DNA of 64,000 nt from Macrocystis pyrifera (taxonomy: Eukaryota > Sar > Phaeophyceae > Laminariales > Laminariaceae), in NCBI GenBank assembly GCA_031763025.1, contig JASSKH010000017.1, positions 8,782,254 to 8,846,253 on the forward strand. The letters are read 5' to 3'. Shown piece after piece: positions 34,736 through 47,378 of the stretch (position 1 is its first letter; the number at the start of each line of letters is the position of its first letter). The notes beneath the pieces are model-generated. The model was not told the origin of the DNA. It was given only the letters and a program-made list of their open reading frames with translations, and made no database searches. The position numbers and the translations under genes were made by a program.

Positions 34736-37700
34736 CCGGGCGAGGGAAGACTGGCCGAGGTGAAGGTGTTGTGAATCCGATGCTATTGTATATGCGTAGA
34801 TAATGAAACTATCACCTGGTATATTTTATGTTTTTACGACTGTACAGATACGTCAGCTGTGAGCAGTTTTATTTTTCCCTGTAGTTCGGCCGCATTATGT
34901 TTTTATTTTTCGTCTCATGCCTCACACCGCCCCTTTTAGTTTGTTTCACTTTTCGTTTGTACTTGTGAGTCTTGAGTTGCCTTTTTTTTTCATCTCTCTC
35001 GTCGTCCCTTCCCGTCTCATCCGATATTTTGTTTTTTCTTCCTTGTTTGCGCGTGCAGCATCGGGTTCGCGAGTATCCCCGAAAAGTTCAACGCGGCGTT
35101 CATGCTGGTGCTGCTGTCGTGCGTCGCCTGGAACGCGATCGTCTTCGTCGTCCTCGCCCCTCGTATGTTCCCGAACTTCTGGTGAGTCAATCATATCATG
35201 TCATACCACAATCATACCATATACCATAGCATACCACACAGCAGTACTACAGCAGTATGCCGTACCATTCCATACCGTATCACATACCACCGTATCACAT
35301 ACCATACCATACCATGCCATACTGAACCGTACCGTACCATAAAGTGAGATTTTCCTTACCATACCATACCGTCAACAAACCAACCAAACGACACGAACCA
35401 AACGAAATCGACCAAAACAGGCTCTTGAGGGCGACGGCTCTGATCGGAGACGCCCTGGGCCACAGCTGGGTGGGGCTCCTGCTGCTTCGGGCGATGGACT
35501 ATCGCCTGCAGACGCCCGTGCCGCTGGCCTACGCGTACAAGACCATGATGTTCTTTGTCCCTGCCTCCGGAGGAAAAAAACGCCATCGTCGTGGGTAAGC
35601 AACGGGGAGGGACCGCTTGGTTGATGGACAGGGGGGGTGGAGAGGAGGGGGGGAGGGAGGGAGGGGGGGGGGGGGGGTGATACGGTGGTGGTGGTGGTGT
35701 GGTCGAGGTTGAGGTTGAGTTGTTGGTGGTGGTGACGGTTGTGGTTGGAGGGGGGTGGTAGTCGTAGGTGATGGTGGTTGGTGGCTTAGCATCGGTTGCG
35801 TTGCGGGTGAGCGTGGTGGCGGTGGGTTGTAACGCCTGTGGACGCCCGTGCGTTCTTGGTGACGAAGACGAATCCATCTGCCGCTCATCTGTGTGCGTCT
35901 TACCATGAACAACTTCATGCCTTGCCTTGTATCTCTCTTTTTTGTATGTGTCCCTTCCTTTCACCTCTCCCTCACCCTCGCTTCGTTTATTTTCTGTGCC
36001 TCTCCACCCCTTTCTATTTCTCCTGCGCTCTGTGTCTGCCTGTGCTCTCTCACACGTGCATATATCCCTCCTCTTGTCCCCCCCTCTCTCGTTTTTTCGC
36101 TGCGCGCCGCACCCCCCCTCCCCCATCTCTCTCTGTTCATCTCTACCTCTATATTTGTCTCCCCCTCCCTCTCCCTCTCCTTCTCGCTCTCCTCCTGCCT
36201 CTCCTCCCCCCCCTCCCCTCCTCCCTCTCTCCTCCCCCTCCCTCTCTCCTCCCCCTCCCTCTCCCCCCCCCCCCGCCCTCTCCCTCTGCCTCTGCCTCTG
36301 CCTCTCGCCGCCCCCCTCCCTCTCCCATCTCCCATCTCCCTCCCCCTCTCTCTTCTGCCCCCTCTCCTTCTCGTTGGCGCACACACGCGCACTTGCGCAT
36401 ACATCCGGCCAACCCCTGGCAGCGATGGTTGACGTGATGGGCGTGTGGGAGGCGTTCCTGGTGTGCCTTCTGGTTTGCGCGGCATGGCTGTGGGTGTTCG
36501 ACTGGCACTTCAAGGCGAGGATGCCGCACAACCAGCAGATGGTGGAGGACGAACGCGCCAAAAAAAGAAGCAGCAGCGCTCTCCGGTCAGACCAGCGCAC
36601 GATCACGTGACTCAAGATTGGTCAAACCATTTACACACGGTCACACGCGTAGCTACTGCTGTAGGCTCACCTGGTATCAGACATTCACACGTTCACGTGA
36701 CTAGATGTGTCAGATGGCTACTGTACGTACATACACAATCGCCCGATCAGACTGTTACGTAGATGCTTTTCACGATCACACTATCAGGCAATCGGATGGA
36801 TGACACGATCACGGGACTAGATCATCAGACCATATCACGAGGCGACCACACGACCATTACAGTAGGTTGTCGGACCATTACACGATCGCTCGAACAGGTT
36901 ATAGCTGACCGCTGCACGACGCTGACCGCTGCACGACCATAAGAATTATTCTACCGGACAGTTTCACGATCAAATAATGATTTTGGAATATCAAGATGGC
37001 TTGCGAAGTTGAGATGGTGTATTTTGCTGTTGTGCGTAGGCGCTCGTGCAGCAAGATCGTTGGCGTCAAAGGTGCTACCAATCTGTCCCCGAATATAAGC
37101 ACGGTTCATATTGAATATTAACATACGAACGATTCTCATGTTTTGGGACAAGAGTGATCGTCTACAAGAGATCGCTTTTTCAAGGCCTTGACTGGCCGCC
37201 TTAGCTACAGTATCAGGAATGATCAAATCGTCGTTAGCGCCGAATTTGTCACCACGATATTATACCTGGTAGATTACATGTCGACATAGAAACGGTACGT
37301 GCATGGGAGACGGCGATTTTCACCGCGATTTGTGTCTGCTTTTTGTATGGTGTGTGTGCTGCATGTAGCGGTCTGCCTGCAGGTACTGTGCTTCTCAGTG
37401 TTGTGCTGTGTTTGGCGTATCTGCTGTATACCTGCTATATTGTGTACCAGGCATGCTGTATGTGCTGTGCCGGGTGGGCATCTAGGGGAGCACGACAAAA
37501 AGACGAAACCACACCACAAATGCAAAAAAAGTCAAAATGAAAAAAAAACAAGTGGGGTGGGGGATTTGGAGCGAACTTGAGAAGAAAACTTTTTTTTTCT
37601 GTTTTCACTTGGTTTGAGTATACCCATCACCGGTCTGGGTCTCGAAAATGGGCAGTGGGATGTCGGGTTTTGTTTTCTTATGTGATATATGTTGAGGATT

Positions 37701-40700
37701 TGCCGAGTGTGGTGTATGTGACATGGTGTCTGGATGTGCTGATGGATGTGCCGTATGTGATACCGGTATATGGTATATTTGACATTTGTGTTGGTGTTTG
37801 GCTCTGTCTGTACTCGGATGTGATTTGTGTGCGGTATGTGACGTTTGCAGAAGCGGACGCGCAAGAAGAAGGTAGAGGAGGAGGCGGAGCTCGTCGACAT
37901 GCGACCGCCCGGCGTGGGCAGCGTCGAGGTAGAAGCTCCGCAAAGCATAGACGAGGGACGAGAAGCGCGGCTGGACCAGCCTTCCAAGGTGAACCCCCCC
38001 CCCCCCCCCCCCCCCCCCCCCTTCCCCCCCCTCGCCCTATGGTGATACGACTACAGCCATGCATGAGATCGAGTACATCTCTCCTATCGAGTACTCACCC
38101 CCCGCCCACCCGCTTCTTCGCACCTTAGTGCACCCCCGACCCTTTAGCAGCACCAGCGGCTGTAGACTATTTGTGTTGTACCTACTTATTTTTTTCGCCC
38201 AACGGACAGAGCCGAAGATAGATCATTCCCACTTCATGATCTATATCATTATTAAGGGCAGATGGTTTCCTGGTGTGTATGATCTATAGGCCGTGTCGCC
38301 GGATGGGAGCCGTGCACTCCGCGTGATGTACTGCAGTAGCAACATATTTCCTGAGATGGACCTGTATCTGTACAGATCTTGGACAGCAGATAGTATCATA
38401 ACGGCAGCTTAGGATCTTAGATTTGTCTTAGATCGTGATATTTCGGACGTGTTGGTATTTTTTAACGGTCCAAGCCCTTCAGTTCAACCCCTTTTACTTC
38501 CCCCCCCCAAGAAAAAAACTAACGCTATAACCCCAAGTGGTTCGTCCCATAAGGCGTGAGTGCAGTTGTGGAAGGGTTCAGTGTGCACGCCCCGTGCGGA
38601 CACAGGACGCAAGGTGGCCCGCCCGCCCCTCCCTCGCGGCCCTCTGACCTCCGTCGCTGCCGTTGCTTATTTAGTTCCACTCCGATCTTGAGCCCATCCT
38701 CTCTTGTCGCTTTTTTTTTTCGACGATGTGTATGCTCGATCTCTCCTCTCGCTCGTTTTGTTTTTATCGCAATCCGATGCATCCGGTGTATTGCTCTGTT
38801 CCAAAATATAAGGGACTCTTTGACTAAATATTACTATGCAAGCGTTATATATATATCCGGACAGAGTGCAACATGTAGTGTCCGTTTCTTTCTCGATCCA
38901 AACTTTTTTTTTTTTCGTCTCAGTCCAATGTGTGTTCGTTTTTTTTTGTGTGCCTCGATCCAAAGTACGAGTAGTTGCTGTGTGGCTTTGATCCCAATCC
39001 ATTTCCCACTATTACGGGGGTCCATAGTTAACGGGACCAAATTTTGTTAGTAAAAGTAGGCAAATATATAGGTTTTTATGAACACCATAGGTCCTGTTAA
39101 CTATGGACCCCCGTAATAACTACAATATAGTGATAGTCTCAATACCATCGTTGCGTCAATGCCTCTCTCCTGCTCGTGTGCGTGGGGGGGGGGGGAGGAT
39201 TGGTCAGGTCTCTGTGGTGATTCAGGTTGTTTTGTCTCTATTATGTATGACATGCTCGCAGTCATCTCAATCCCGAAAAAGCGTGCTGTTTTTTTTTTCC
39301 AATCCATTGTTTCCTGTTTCTCAGTACAATCGTCGCCAAAATGCATCTCGCCTGTTCGATCGGTGTTCGTGTGGGTATGCATGCATGCGCGGGGGGCGGG
39401 GGTGTACCCATGTTACACATGGCCGTAGTCGTATAACCGTATAATAGAACCTCGCATCCGTACAATGCCGGGACGGAGCACGCCGAGTTTCCGCCGACAA
39501 GGCATGGAACATTGCTTGCACCGAGCGCGAAGCCCCGTGAGGTGTTCGTGGAAAGTGAGCTGCATCCTACTGCGCGCCGCTTACGAGGCGGACGTTCTTG
39601 CATTGGACGACGGCGTCGAATTAATACTTTTGTTTATCTCGTTTTGCCGCTTCCTCGGGTATTTCTTCGTGCTCCAGATTCTTACGGCGGCGCGGCTGCG
39701 ACGCCTTGCCGAGGCGGTCCCGCTCGGGCAGGCCATGAAGACCTGGAGGCTGGCCTATAGCATCTCCCGGGACGGCGCGAGCTTGTGGACCCTTCTGAGA
39801 AACTGCAGGGGCAGGGGACCGTGAGTCCGCGATGGATGATAATGTGTCGCTGATTATTGCTATTTTTTACAATGGTTGATGATGGATGGAGGATAAATGG
39901 GGTTGATTGCTTTAGTGAAGTGACTTATGGCGGTTGGTTTTTCGACGTGACTATTATTAGACGTGACCCCGGGTTCGCCGGAAAAGGTTGACACCTGGCA
40001 GTCCACACGAAGTCCTCATTATGCCATATTTCGAAGAAATTTCTCACAAATTACGAGAAAAATTCCAGGCGGTCGGAGTTAGGGTTAAGGTTGAGAGTTG
40101 AGTACCACTGTCGACGGAAATGTAAGAAACGTGTCGTTTTCATAATTGTACCGAAACGGTACGTACGTTCATGTCCAAAGTGATATGCTTGCAACCACTT
40201 AGTCGAAGAAGCTAGGGCAAGATCTGCACTGGCCTCTTGGTGATGGATGATTGATGAGTGGATGGATGATGTCACATAACAGGTATATATTAGACCAGTG
40301 ACATAACCACGCTGGACCTCCTGCTGAGCCTACTGCGACACCCTCAGGGAGGAATACCGTAGCTTAAGAAGTGGCCAATCCGTTGCTTACGAAAACGGTC
40401 GTTTGCCACTCTTGAACCTACACACCACACCCCGTAATCCCGCTTTGATCGAAGTATCACACCAAGCATACAAATACGAGAGTTTTGATCATTTTTTCAT
40501 TTTTTCGATCTCAGGCTGTTTCCTTTTGCGATTTTTTTTCCTAACGATTCGATCTCGGCTTCTCTGACGTGTACGTTCGTTTTTGGCCCATGAACCGAGA
40601 TAATCAGCCATACACTCCTCGAAATGAGTCCAGGGGCTCTCCTTGGGATTATGCCCTTCTCCAGAGGCAGACTTCGAGTTTTTGACCACGGTGCATTATC

Positions 40701-43700
40701 CGAATAGAAATAGTCTGAAGCTGTCCCTCGTTCGAAAAAAGCCATATTTTAGGATTTGGAGGTACTTCAGATATTTGCGATCAGATTTTGGCTGGTGGGC
40801 AATAATTCGAAGTGCGCCGGCGGAGAAACGGGTTTTTGAGCTGCGTACCTCTCGGAGAGTACGTACGTGGACTCACTCCGAGAAGCGCACGGCCGACTCC
40901 GTGTGTTGGCGGGCGTAAAACCTCTGCGATTGGCTGAAAAGCCCAAATCGAATCGGGGAAAAAAGTATGTACATACTCACAGCTCAAGGGGGGGGTGTCT
41001 TGAGAAATCGCCGTCCAGATTTTTTTTAACACGACTGCATTTCGCGTAGGTTGCAAGAATAATTATTCCATGCCGTCAGAGAACGGGACCAGTCAGATGC
41101 TCGATTTAGTACGATGCTTGCTAAATTTGATCGAAATTCAGCTCAACTTGGCACTGGTTGCAACCAGATCACGACACCTTATGGGCTTGACGGTTGTGAC
41201 TTCACAGGCGATACGACGGTCGGGTGTCATTTTGTTGAACGAGAGCACCCCCCCGGCCGCCCTCTCCCGTTCTCTTTTTCGCTTTGTGTCTTGTGTCTCT
41301 GGCTCTTTCTTCTGGTTTTCTCACTCGCGTTGTGTGTATCTGCTTGCCTCCCTTTGTGGCTTTCTCCAACCCTACAGTACGTCTGACTTCAATTTTGAAC
41401 GAAACGCCACTCAACACACGATAACTCCAGCCACACAAGTCTTATCTATGAGCCTACGCGATGAGATACTTCGCGGTGGAAGCTGGGTTGTCGAACGCGG
41501 CGACTTATCGAAAACACCCTAATTTCTGGAGGCAGGAGGGCACAAACTGGGTTGGTCGCCTACCATTCTATTCTAGGCCATGGCAAGGCCCCGGCCAGTA
41601 ATTCCCACACAGACCACAAAAAAATTCAAGTATTTCAGAGCGGTCATGCCTAGCGACGCTGATCACATTCGTGCCTTCTACTGCTGCTGCTGCCACGGTG
41701 CCTTAAAAGGGAGATCACCAGAGACCGCCTTCTCGGCTCAAAGCTCATTGTCTCTCCCACATTCTCCCTTTTTGTTTCTCTGTTCCGCCCTGTCTGTGCT
41801 TCTGTCTCTTGTCTCCGCTCTTATCTCCGTGTCCCCCTGTTAGATGCCTCATCGTAGTGGAGGACAGCTGGGGGTACGTCTTCGGCGGTTTCGTCGCCGG
41901 ATCCATGAAGGTGAGGCACGCACTCACACAACTACGGTACAACAGTATTACGGGGGACCATAGTAAATAGGACCGAATATTGTTCGTAAAAATAGGTAAA
42001 TATATAGGTTTTGTCGTAAGAAAAATGTGGTAAATATAAGAGGTTTATGTGTGTACCGCAGGTCCTGTTTACTATGGACCCCCGTAGTAGTATTTTTCAT
42101 AAATATGACCGGGTTCCAGCGACAGGCGGAACTTTTTTGGCCTTCGGAACTTTGCGGCATGGTTTTGAGAGTTGAGACACAAAATTTGGCGCGGTCGTGA
42201 TGGAAATGTGAAGAAAAAAAAAAGTGAGGGCTACAGTGGCCTTTTTTTGTTTTGTTTCCGACCTTGAGGCTCAATTTTACGGTTCTTCGGGATTTTTTGG
42301 CTGCGTTGAGCTTAACTGACGCACGAAAACAAAACAAAACAAAACAAAGAGGCCAGCCCTCACTTTATTCATGTACAAGAAAAATAACCGTGCCTAATTT
42401 TGTTTGCCAACCCTCGAAAACCATGGCGCAAAATAAAATTCCCGGAAGGGTAATTTTTCTGTAGGAAAAAACGCAATTCCTGTAAGATAGCGCCTCCCCA
42501 AGAGTTGCGAACAATGTCTGTATTTCTCGAACTGCAGCTCGCACGCCAAAAGTCTCTTCACCTATGTTTTCCCCTTGTCCTTGCAGCCACACAGATGTGT
42601 TACAGCAGTGTCGAAAGCTTGGACGTATCCTGTGTTTGATTGCTCGAAGATGAAACATTGTGCGCCTTCCTATTAATAGAACCAGCTCGTACAGAATGAC
42701 GAAAATTTACAATTATATCGGCGGAATACGGCATAACATCTTATAATATAATACAATGAGAATCAAACGTCGTGTGTAAACATGGGGGGATACACGGTGT
42801 TTGGGTCCACCGCGGGGTCCGATTACTACATATGCCCACCCGGAATAGACGGTCTGTGGGAAATTGCTCTTTTGTCGTATGTTCGGTGGCCGACAGATGC
42901 AATCATAAACAGATGCCCCCCCACACCCACGCCTACCCCCTACTCTCAGCCCCCCACTCCTTGCCCCCCAGTTTCGGCAATCGTACTGTCCTCTGGGTAC
43001 ACATGCATTCCTTTCATGCTCTCTTGTATCGTCTCGTTCTTCCTTGCTATCGCTCTCTACCGGTTCCCGTGTATTTTCTTCCTTGCTCTTTCTTCGTTCT
43101 TTTATGCGTTGATATGGTTTCGCTTCGTTTTTTTTTTCTCTCGCAGGAGAGTCAAGACTACTACGGAACGGGCGAGTCGTTCGTGTTCTCCTTCCACCCC
43201 ACATTCAAGGCCCACCGCTGGACTGGCGTCAACGACTACTTCTGCATCTCCAGCGGCTCGTGGCTGGCCATGGGCGGCGGCGGCGGCGGCTTCGCGTTCC
43301 AGATCGACGACGAGCTTGACGCGGGAGAGAGCAACCCTAGCGACACCTTCGGCAGCCCTCGCTTGTCCTCCAACGAGTTCTTCAGGTGCGCCGCCGCACA
43401 TTGCACCACGTGCTAACTAGTGTTTCGCGTTCTGTTGTGTTTGTGCTGCTTGGTTTTTTGTTTGTTGGGTTGTTTTTGCCGGGTGTTGGACTTCGGGCGT
43501 TTTTAGCTTAATTAGATATATGTAGAACTCAAGAATATCGCGATACTTGACATTTAGAGCCAAATTATGTGCCTCACGAGTTTTATACGGACGTCGGGTA
43601 TAGCGATATTTTGGCCATACGTGGTCCGCAACACACAAATATATGCTGGGGGTATTTTTACCCCAAGCATATATTTGTGTTGTCCTTTTTGCTGGTAGAG

Positions 43701-45805
43701 CCGAATTTGGCAGACAAAATTGGAAACAGCCTGTCCCCTCTACTCTGTCATCCGATCATTACCCTGCCAGCAAGCACTACAACAGCAGCAGCAGCAGTGG
43801 TGGCCGCCACGACTTGGTTGAATGAGTACGGCAGACGGGTGCTCCCTTGGTCGGGGAGGGGCGGAAGCACGGGATGCCCCGGTTCAGCGGCACCAGCACA
43901 GCACCCAGTCTGAGTGCTCTGGCTGGGCGTCTTTCTGCCGGAGTTGCCCCAAACCCATGTCCCCAACACCGCACGCCCCACCTCATCCGGGAACAAACGG
44001 GTAGCTCCAACCCGACCTTTAGTTCTTGGCGGACACGTCTCAGCACGAGCACGAGACGCGCCATCGTCTATGCCAAGAGCCAAATCCATGGTGTACCCGG
44101 GCGCTGTAGCCTGCCGAGCTACGTAGAGAAGCAGCTGCAGCAGCTGCAGCAACGACGTCCTCCAGCCCATGCGATGTTGTACGTGTTTGTGCACTTGCCG
44201 CCTATATTTTTATTTCACCCATGTTTTATCTCACGTTGTTCTGGCAAGAAATCCGATATTGAGTTTTATATCGAGGAATTTGCGTGTACGAAAATCGCGA
44301 TATTGAATTCGGCGCAAAGAGTCGAAATATCACCCTCTGTTGAGTTTTATATATGTCTAATTGGGTGTTCTTGTTTTTGTTTTTTGCGGGATCTCTAGCG
44401 TCGCACGTGCCTCTCTGATACTGAAATGACGATGGCAGTGTTCACCGCTGTATGTATCGGTCATCACTTCGTCTTGGGCGTCGCCTGTAGGCAAGGAAGG
44501 ACTCTCTGCGACTGTGCTGCTGCGACGGTTCCGCCTGCCGCAGCGAGAAGGAAAAAACACACACTATTTGTTCTCCCACGCCTCCCCAATCTAAGAGCCC
44601 ATCTTAACGGGGAACACTAAATTTCATTATTTGGAGATAAAATTTCAATTTCAATGAATTTAAGTTTGATTTAAAAAAAAAAAACGTGTTGGTATGCTAT
44701 CGGGAAACGGCGCATTCATTGTCACACAAGAAGGAAATCGAAACAACCTTGAATAACGCAGCGCGTCACACAACGCCCAGGCGACAAACAGCGACGAGCG
44801 TAGACGAGAGCGAAGGTTTGCGTTGTCGCGTGCGCGCCGCCGCCAGCTTTTTTTTTCTTTTTGGTGGCGCAGGATAGGAAGCTATCACTCTCAGGGTGTC
44901 TTGGGTGGGCGGAGGGAGCCCTCAAGCACCACTTGCGGAGTAGCAACGGTGGTGCAGCTATCGAGGGCTCGAGCGTATCCTCTGTTTTTTTGCTCGTTTG
45001 CTCGGTTTTCGTGATGGTTGGCCGATCGAGCAGGCCGAAAAATTGGGCTTGCGGCCGCCATGATTTCTTTTGAGGCGCCACCGCCGGGGTACGATGTGCT
45101 ATGGTGTGGCCGTGGGCGCGGCTATTGCTCCGGTCGCCAGTCGTTGAGGTTCGCGTTTTATCGCCTCGACGGTGGTCACCGAAGCGGCCAAGAATCACGC
45201 CTGACTCCACCTGGGGTGTTGACCAACCGTGAACATGCTACATGAAGGCTAATCAACTCCCAAATTCGAAATTGAAATTAGAAAAACCACACGAAAAAAG
45301 TCCCAAAAGACTCTTCACTCAAAATGATTTTTTCCAATTTGCCCCTTCGAATCCTTCCTGGTCGTTCACTCTCTGGCCAATCAGATGCAAATTAAATTGG
45401 GAAAAAAAAAATCGAACCGAATTGAAAGGACCAAAGTCCTCGTTAAAACGGGCCCTAACCTCTCAAACTTGCTACAAATACGTTTGATTTCACGTGCAGT
45501 CCATGACTTTAAAACTTCATTGGGCGTGTTGTAGAGATTACGGGATTTGGGCGCGTATTATCAAGCTATTTCTTTGGTATTTGATGTGGTATTGCTTCTG
45601 GGGTTTGGACTCGTAAGTCCATCCAGCTGGTATGTACACGGTACTATTCTTTGTAGCCAAAACGCTTTGTTTTGTTCATATTATTTTGAAGGAAGTTGAG
45701 CAACCTCCCTCGTGCCTCGCGCCCCCCCCCCACCCCAACGGAATGCCGCCATCGTGCAGGTGCCTCCAGGTGGAGGTTTGGTACTTCTCGGACCTCAGTA
45801 CGTGA
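27673..45805 (+). CDS. GltS-like transporter fused to C-terminal TLDc domain
   Basis: Fourteen exons join by phase: 27673-27939, 29326-29634, 31294-31395, 32272-32416, 32826-33204, 33908-34055, 35059-35181, 35421-35594, 36423-36585, 37851-37988, 39678-39820, 41844-41910, 43147-43385 and 45760-45805 (TGA). The predicted length is about 813 residues. The N-terminal part of about 590 residues resembles the sodium/glutamate symporter (GltS) fold: FLRRVVVPPSVISGVLG, FTFAALTLGFASAG, a second half with LIGDALGHSWVGLLLLRAMD, and many hydrophobic segments. The SGGHGT-type loop of bacterial GltS is not recognisable, so substrate and activity are unknown. A Lys/Glu-rich linker (KRTRKKKVEEEAEL) leads to TLDc. 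The 5' edge of the 32826 exon is uncertain. Keeping frame needs one base less in G7 at 31368 and A7 at 35574, and one more in A7 at 36560. The start is the first in-frame ATG and is followed by G. Confidence 0.82.
29940..30025 (-). repeat. Dispersed poly(C)-tailed repeat, 3' fragment in intron
   Basis: The fragment is in minus orientation and runs from a G-rich tract (29932-29942) into GTACTCGATATGATGCATGG and on to GGACGGAGCACGTCGGG. It is inserted in the second intron of the fusion gene. Confidence 0.75.
31427..31985 (-). repeat. Long composite poly(C)-tailed element in intron
   Basis: On the minus strand the usual element (31427-31645) is preceded by about 340 bp of further sequence that also precedes the copy at 46815. 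Shared pieces are CCACTTCCAGAGACAGCAA, GCGACCGCCA followed by an A run, and GTCGTTGCCAA ahead of CGACGCCAACCCAACC. The longer unit may be the complete element, with the common shorter copies 5'-truncated. Confidence 0.75.
34652..34729 (+). repeat. Very long G homopolymer (G25-T-G52)
   Basis: Seventy-seven G and one T lie in the intron between the exons ending 34055 and starting 35059, so the pre-mRNA would carry the G-rich strand. It is the longest of many C or G runs in the window, others being at 33205-33246, 33316-33344, 37986-38020, 47380-47414 and 49826-49853. Exact length is doubtful for any sequencing method. Confidence 0.9.
38037..38105 (+). repeat. Dispersed poly(C)-tailed repeat, 3' fragment
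   Basis: This is the terminal part of the family, around GATACGACTACAGCCATGCA to GAGTACTCACCCC. It sits just after the C-run that follows the exon donor at 37989. Confidence 0.75.
39012..39116. mobile_element. TA-flanked MITE, copy 4
   Basis: A 105-bp element with almost perfect inverted ends (TTACGGGGGTCCATAGTTAA and its inverse), flanked by TA on both sides. It is in an intron of the fusion gene and is probably one of the younger copies, judged by the match of its ends. Confidence 0.9.
39395..39600 (-). repeat. Dispersed poly(C)-tailed repeat next to the first TLDc exon
   Basis: A minus-strand copy from a G-rich tract through ACATGGCCGTAGTCGTAT and CCGGGACGGAGCACG to GTGAGCTGCATCCTACTGCG. 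It ends about 80 bp before the exon acceptor at 39677. Confidence 0.8.
39678..45805 (+). other. TLDc-domain-coding exons of the fusion gene
   Basis: These four exons encode a nearly complete TLDc domain: ILTAARLRRLAEAVPL, WRLAYSISRDGASLWTLL, CLIVVEDSWGYVFGGF, YYGTGESFVFSF, RWTGVNDYFCI, LAMGGGGGGFAFQID, then DTFGSP and LQVEVW. YYGTGESF and the Gly run are the family's strongest signatures. TLDc proteins elsewhere (OXR1, NCOA7 and relatives) act in oxidative-stress responses and bind the V-ATPase. The Ser-Lys before ILTA, a usual part of the domain's start, comes from the preceding exon (ending 37988) in phase 0, which argues that TLDc belongs to the transporter gene and is not a separate gene. 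A GTACGTGAG donor at 45798 leaves open a further exon beyond the TGA at 45803. Confidence 0.88.
41948..42087. mobile_element. TA-flanked MITE, copy 5, with internal insertion
   Basis: This is the same family as the copies at 20175 and 39012, but about 35 bp longer because of an internal AAATATAAGAGG-containing segment. TA flanks both ends. It begins 38 bp after the TLDc exon ending 41910. Confidence 0.85.
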
Positions 45806-46814
45806 GGCCTACTGTACCATTGTAGTATATAAACGGAATGCGGGGAGGCGTTCTCTGGTTTGTTTCGCTTCGTTTGCTTTTTGGTTTCTTGTTTTGTTCG
45901 AGAAGAACGACGTGCGCTTGGGTGCCTTACGCCCGGTCCGCCGTTGTTGCTCTGTCGACAACTCGAACCGAATCGAATCGACTCGACTCCCCGATGTCTA
46001 ATGTGGACAATGAGGATCTTCTATTGGATACGCTTTGGTTGAACGATATCGGCCTACCGTCGAAGCCCCTTTGGCGTCCGGCGGAGAGAGGGGGGGAGGG
46101 AGGGAGGGGAGGAGGGTTTCTACCAATAGGGTTTTCTACTAGAAGGGAGGGGTCTCCCGTCATATTTTGAAGGCGTTCCATGTTAATTTGTTTATTCTTG
46201 TGGCTGCCGATGAGAAGTCCTGCCCGAGGACTATGCTCGGGTAGGTGGCTCCTCTTGTTAATGCCCGGCCACTTCCCTCGGACAGAAGAGGGCCCCCCTT
46301 CCCCCCTCTCCCCATGCTGCCGCAACGAGCGGTGTAAGAGTGAGAGCGCGTTGGCCGACGCTACGTACCTTGCAGCAACGTTTTCGCTCATACTTGCGGC
46401 TTTGAAGCGCGATATGCACCTGCGAAGCGGCAGAGCGCGGATGCCTATCGGGCGGGTGTAAGGATAGCGGTTTTGCCGGGATGGTGATATTTTTTTTCGG
46501 TGGACGGGAATGGGGGGGTTGGGGTATAGCATTCTGTCGCGAAAGTTACTGCGCATAAATGTTTGGCGGGGACCAGGGAGGGAAGGAGGGAGAGAGGGGT
46601 ATCCGGCGCGGTGTGCAGCTTAGCCTTGTCGGGGATCCACTGCCCCTTTTCTCCGGGTAAACCGATTCGGTTCCGACCTGTTCGGATTCGACCGGTTTGG
46701 ATCCGATCGATTCGGTTTTGTTATATTCGGAGGTGCTGGGGTTTTTGGGGAGGGGGGGGAGAGAAGACGAGGCCAATCGAAGGCGTCGATAAGATGTGGA
46801 GGGGCGGGCGGGGG
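45806..46814. other. Region after the TLDc gene without a supported gene
   Basis: This is a putative 3' UTR and intergenic DNA. A patch of TTCGG/CCGAA words (46665-46735) resembles the larger array at 52325-53175. No exon is recognised. Confidence 0.4.
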
Positions 46815-47243
46815 GCGTGGAGGGGGGGGGTGTACTCGATAGGAGAGATGTACTCGACCTCATGCATGGCCGTAGTCGTATGACCATAGACCCTCGCATC
46901 CCTACAATGCCGGGACGGAGCATGTCGGGTTTTCACCGACCAGGCAGACATTGCTTGCACCAAGCGCGAAGCGCCGTGAGGTGTCCGGCGAGTCGCGTGA
47001 AGGGTGAGCTGCATCCTACTAAGAACCGCTTGTGAGGCGGACTTGCATATGGATGACAGCTTCAATGAGTTAGTTTAATTTCCGGTGTGGCCACTTCCAG
47101 AGACAGCAATGGGAGTACTATGTAACTGCCTCTTGGGTGCCGTACCTTGAACACTACGTGATACGATCAATTCCCTTGTGCAGAGTGAAGGTTCTTTACT
47201 TCGCACAAATGATCTAACTAGACGACCACCTGTGGGCGACCGC

Positions 47244-47281
<38 letters not shown>

Positions 47282-47378
47282 GGTACCCTGGATGTCTAGC
47301 TCACGTAGTGAGCGGCATGTTTTGCAGTGTCGTTGCCAACCGACGCCAACCCAACCCATATATAATATATATATAATA

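Noticed and set aside
35838..36610. Overlapping plus- and minus-strand frames of about 180-420 codons rich in Ser/Pro/Leu or Arg/Glu/Gly
   Set aside because: The intron at 35950-36370 is a CTCTCCC pyrimidine tract that opens all frames. Only the exon at 36423-36585 fits the gene.
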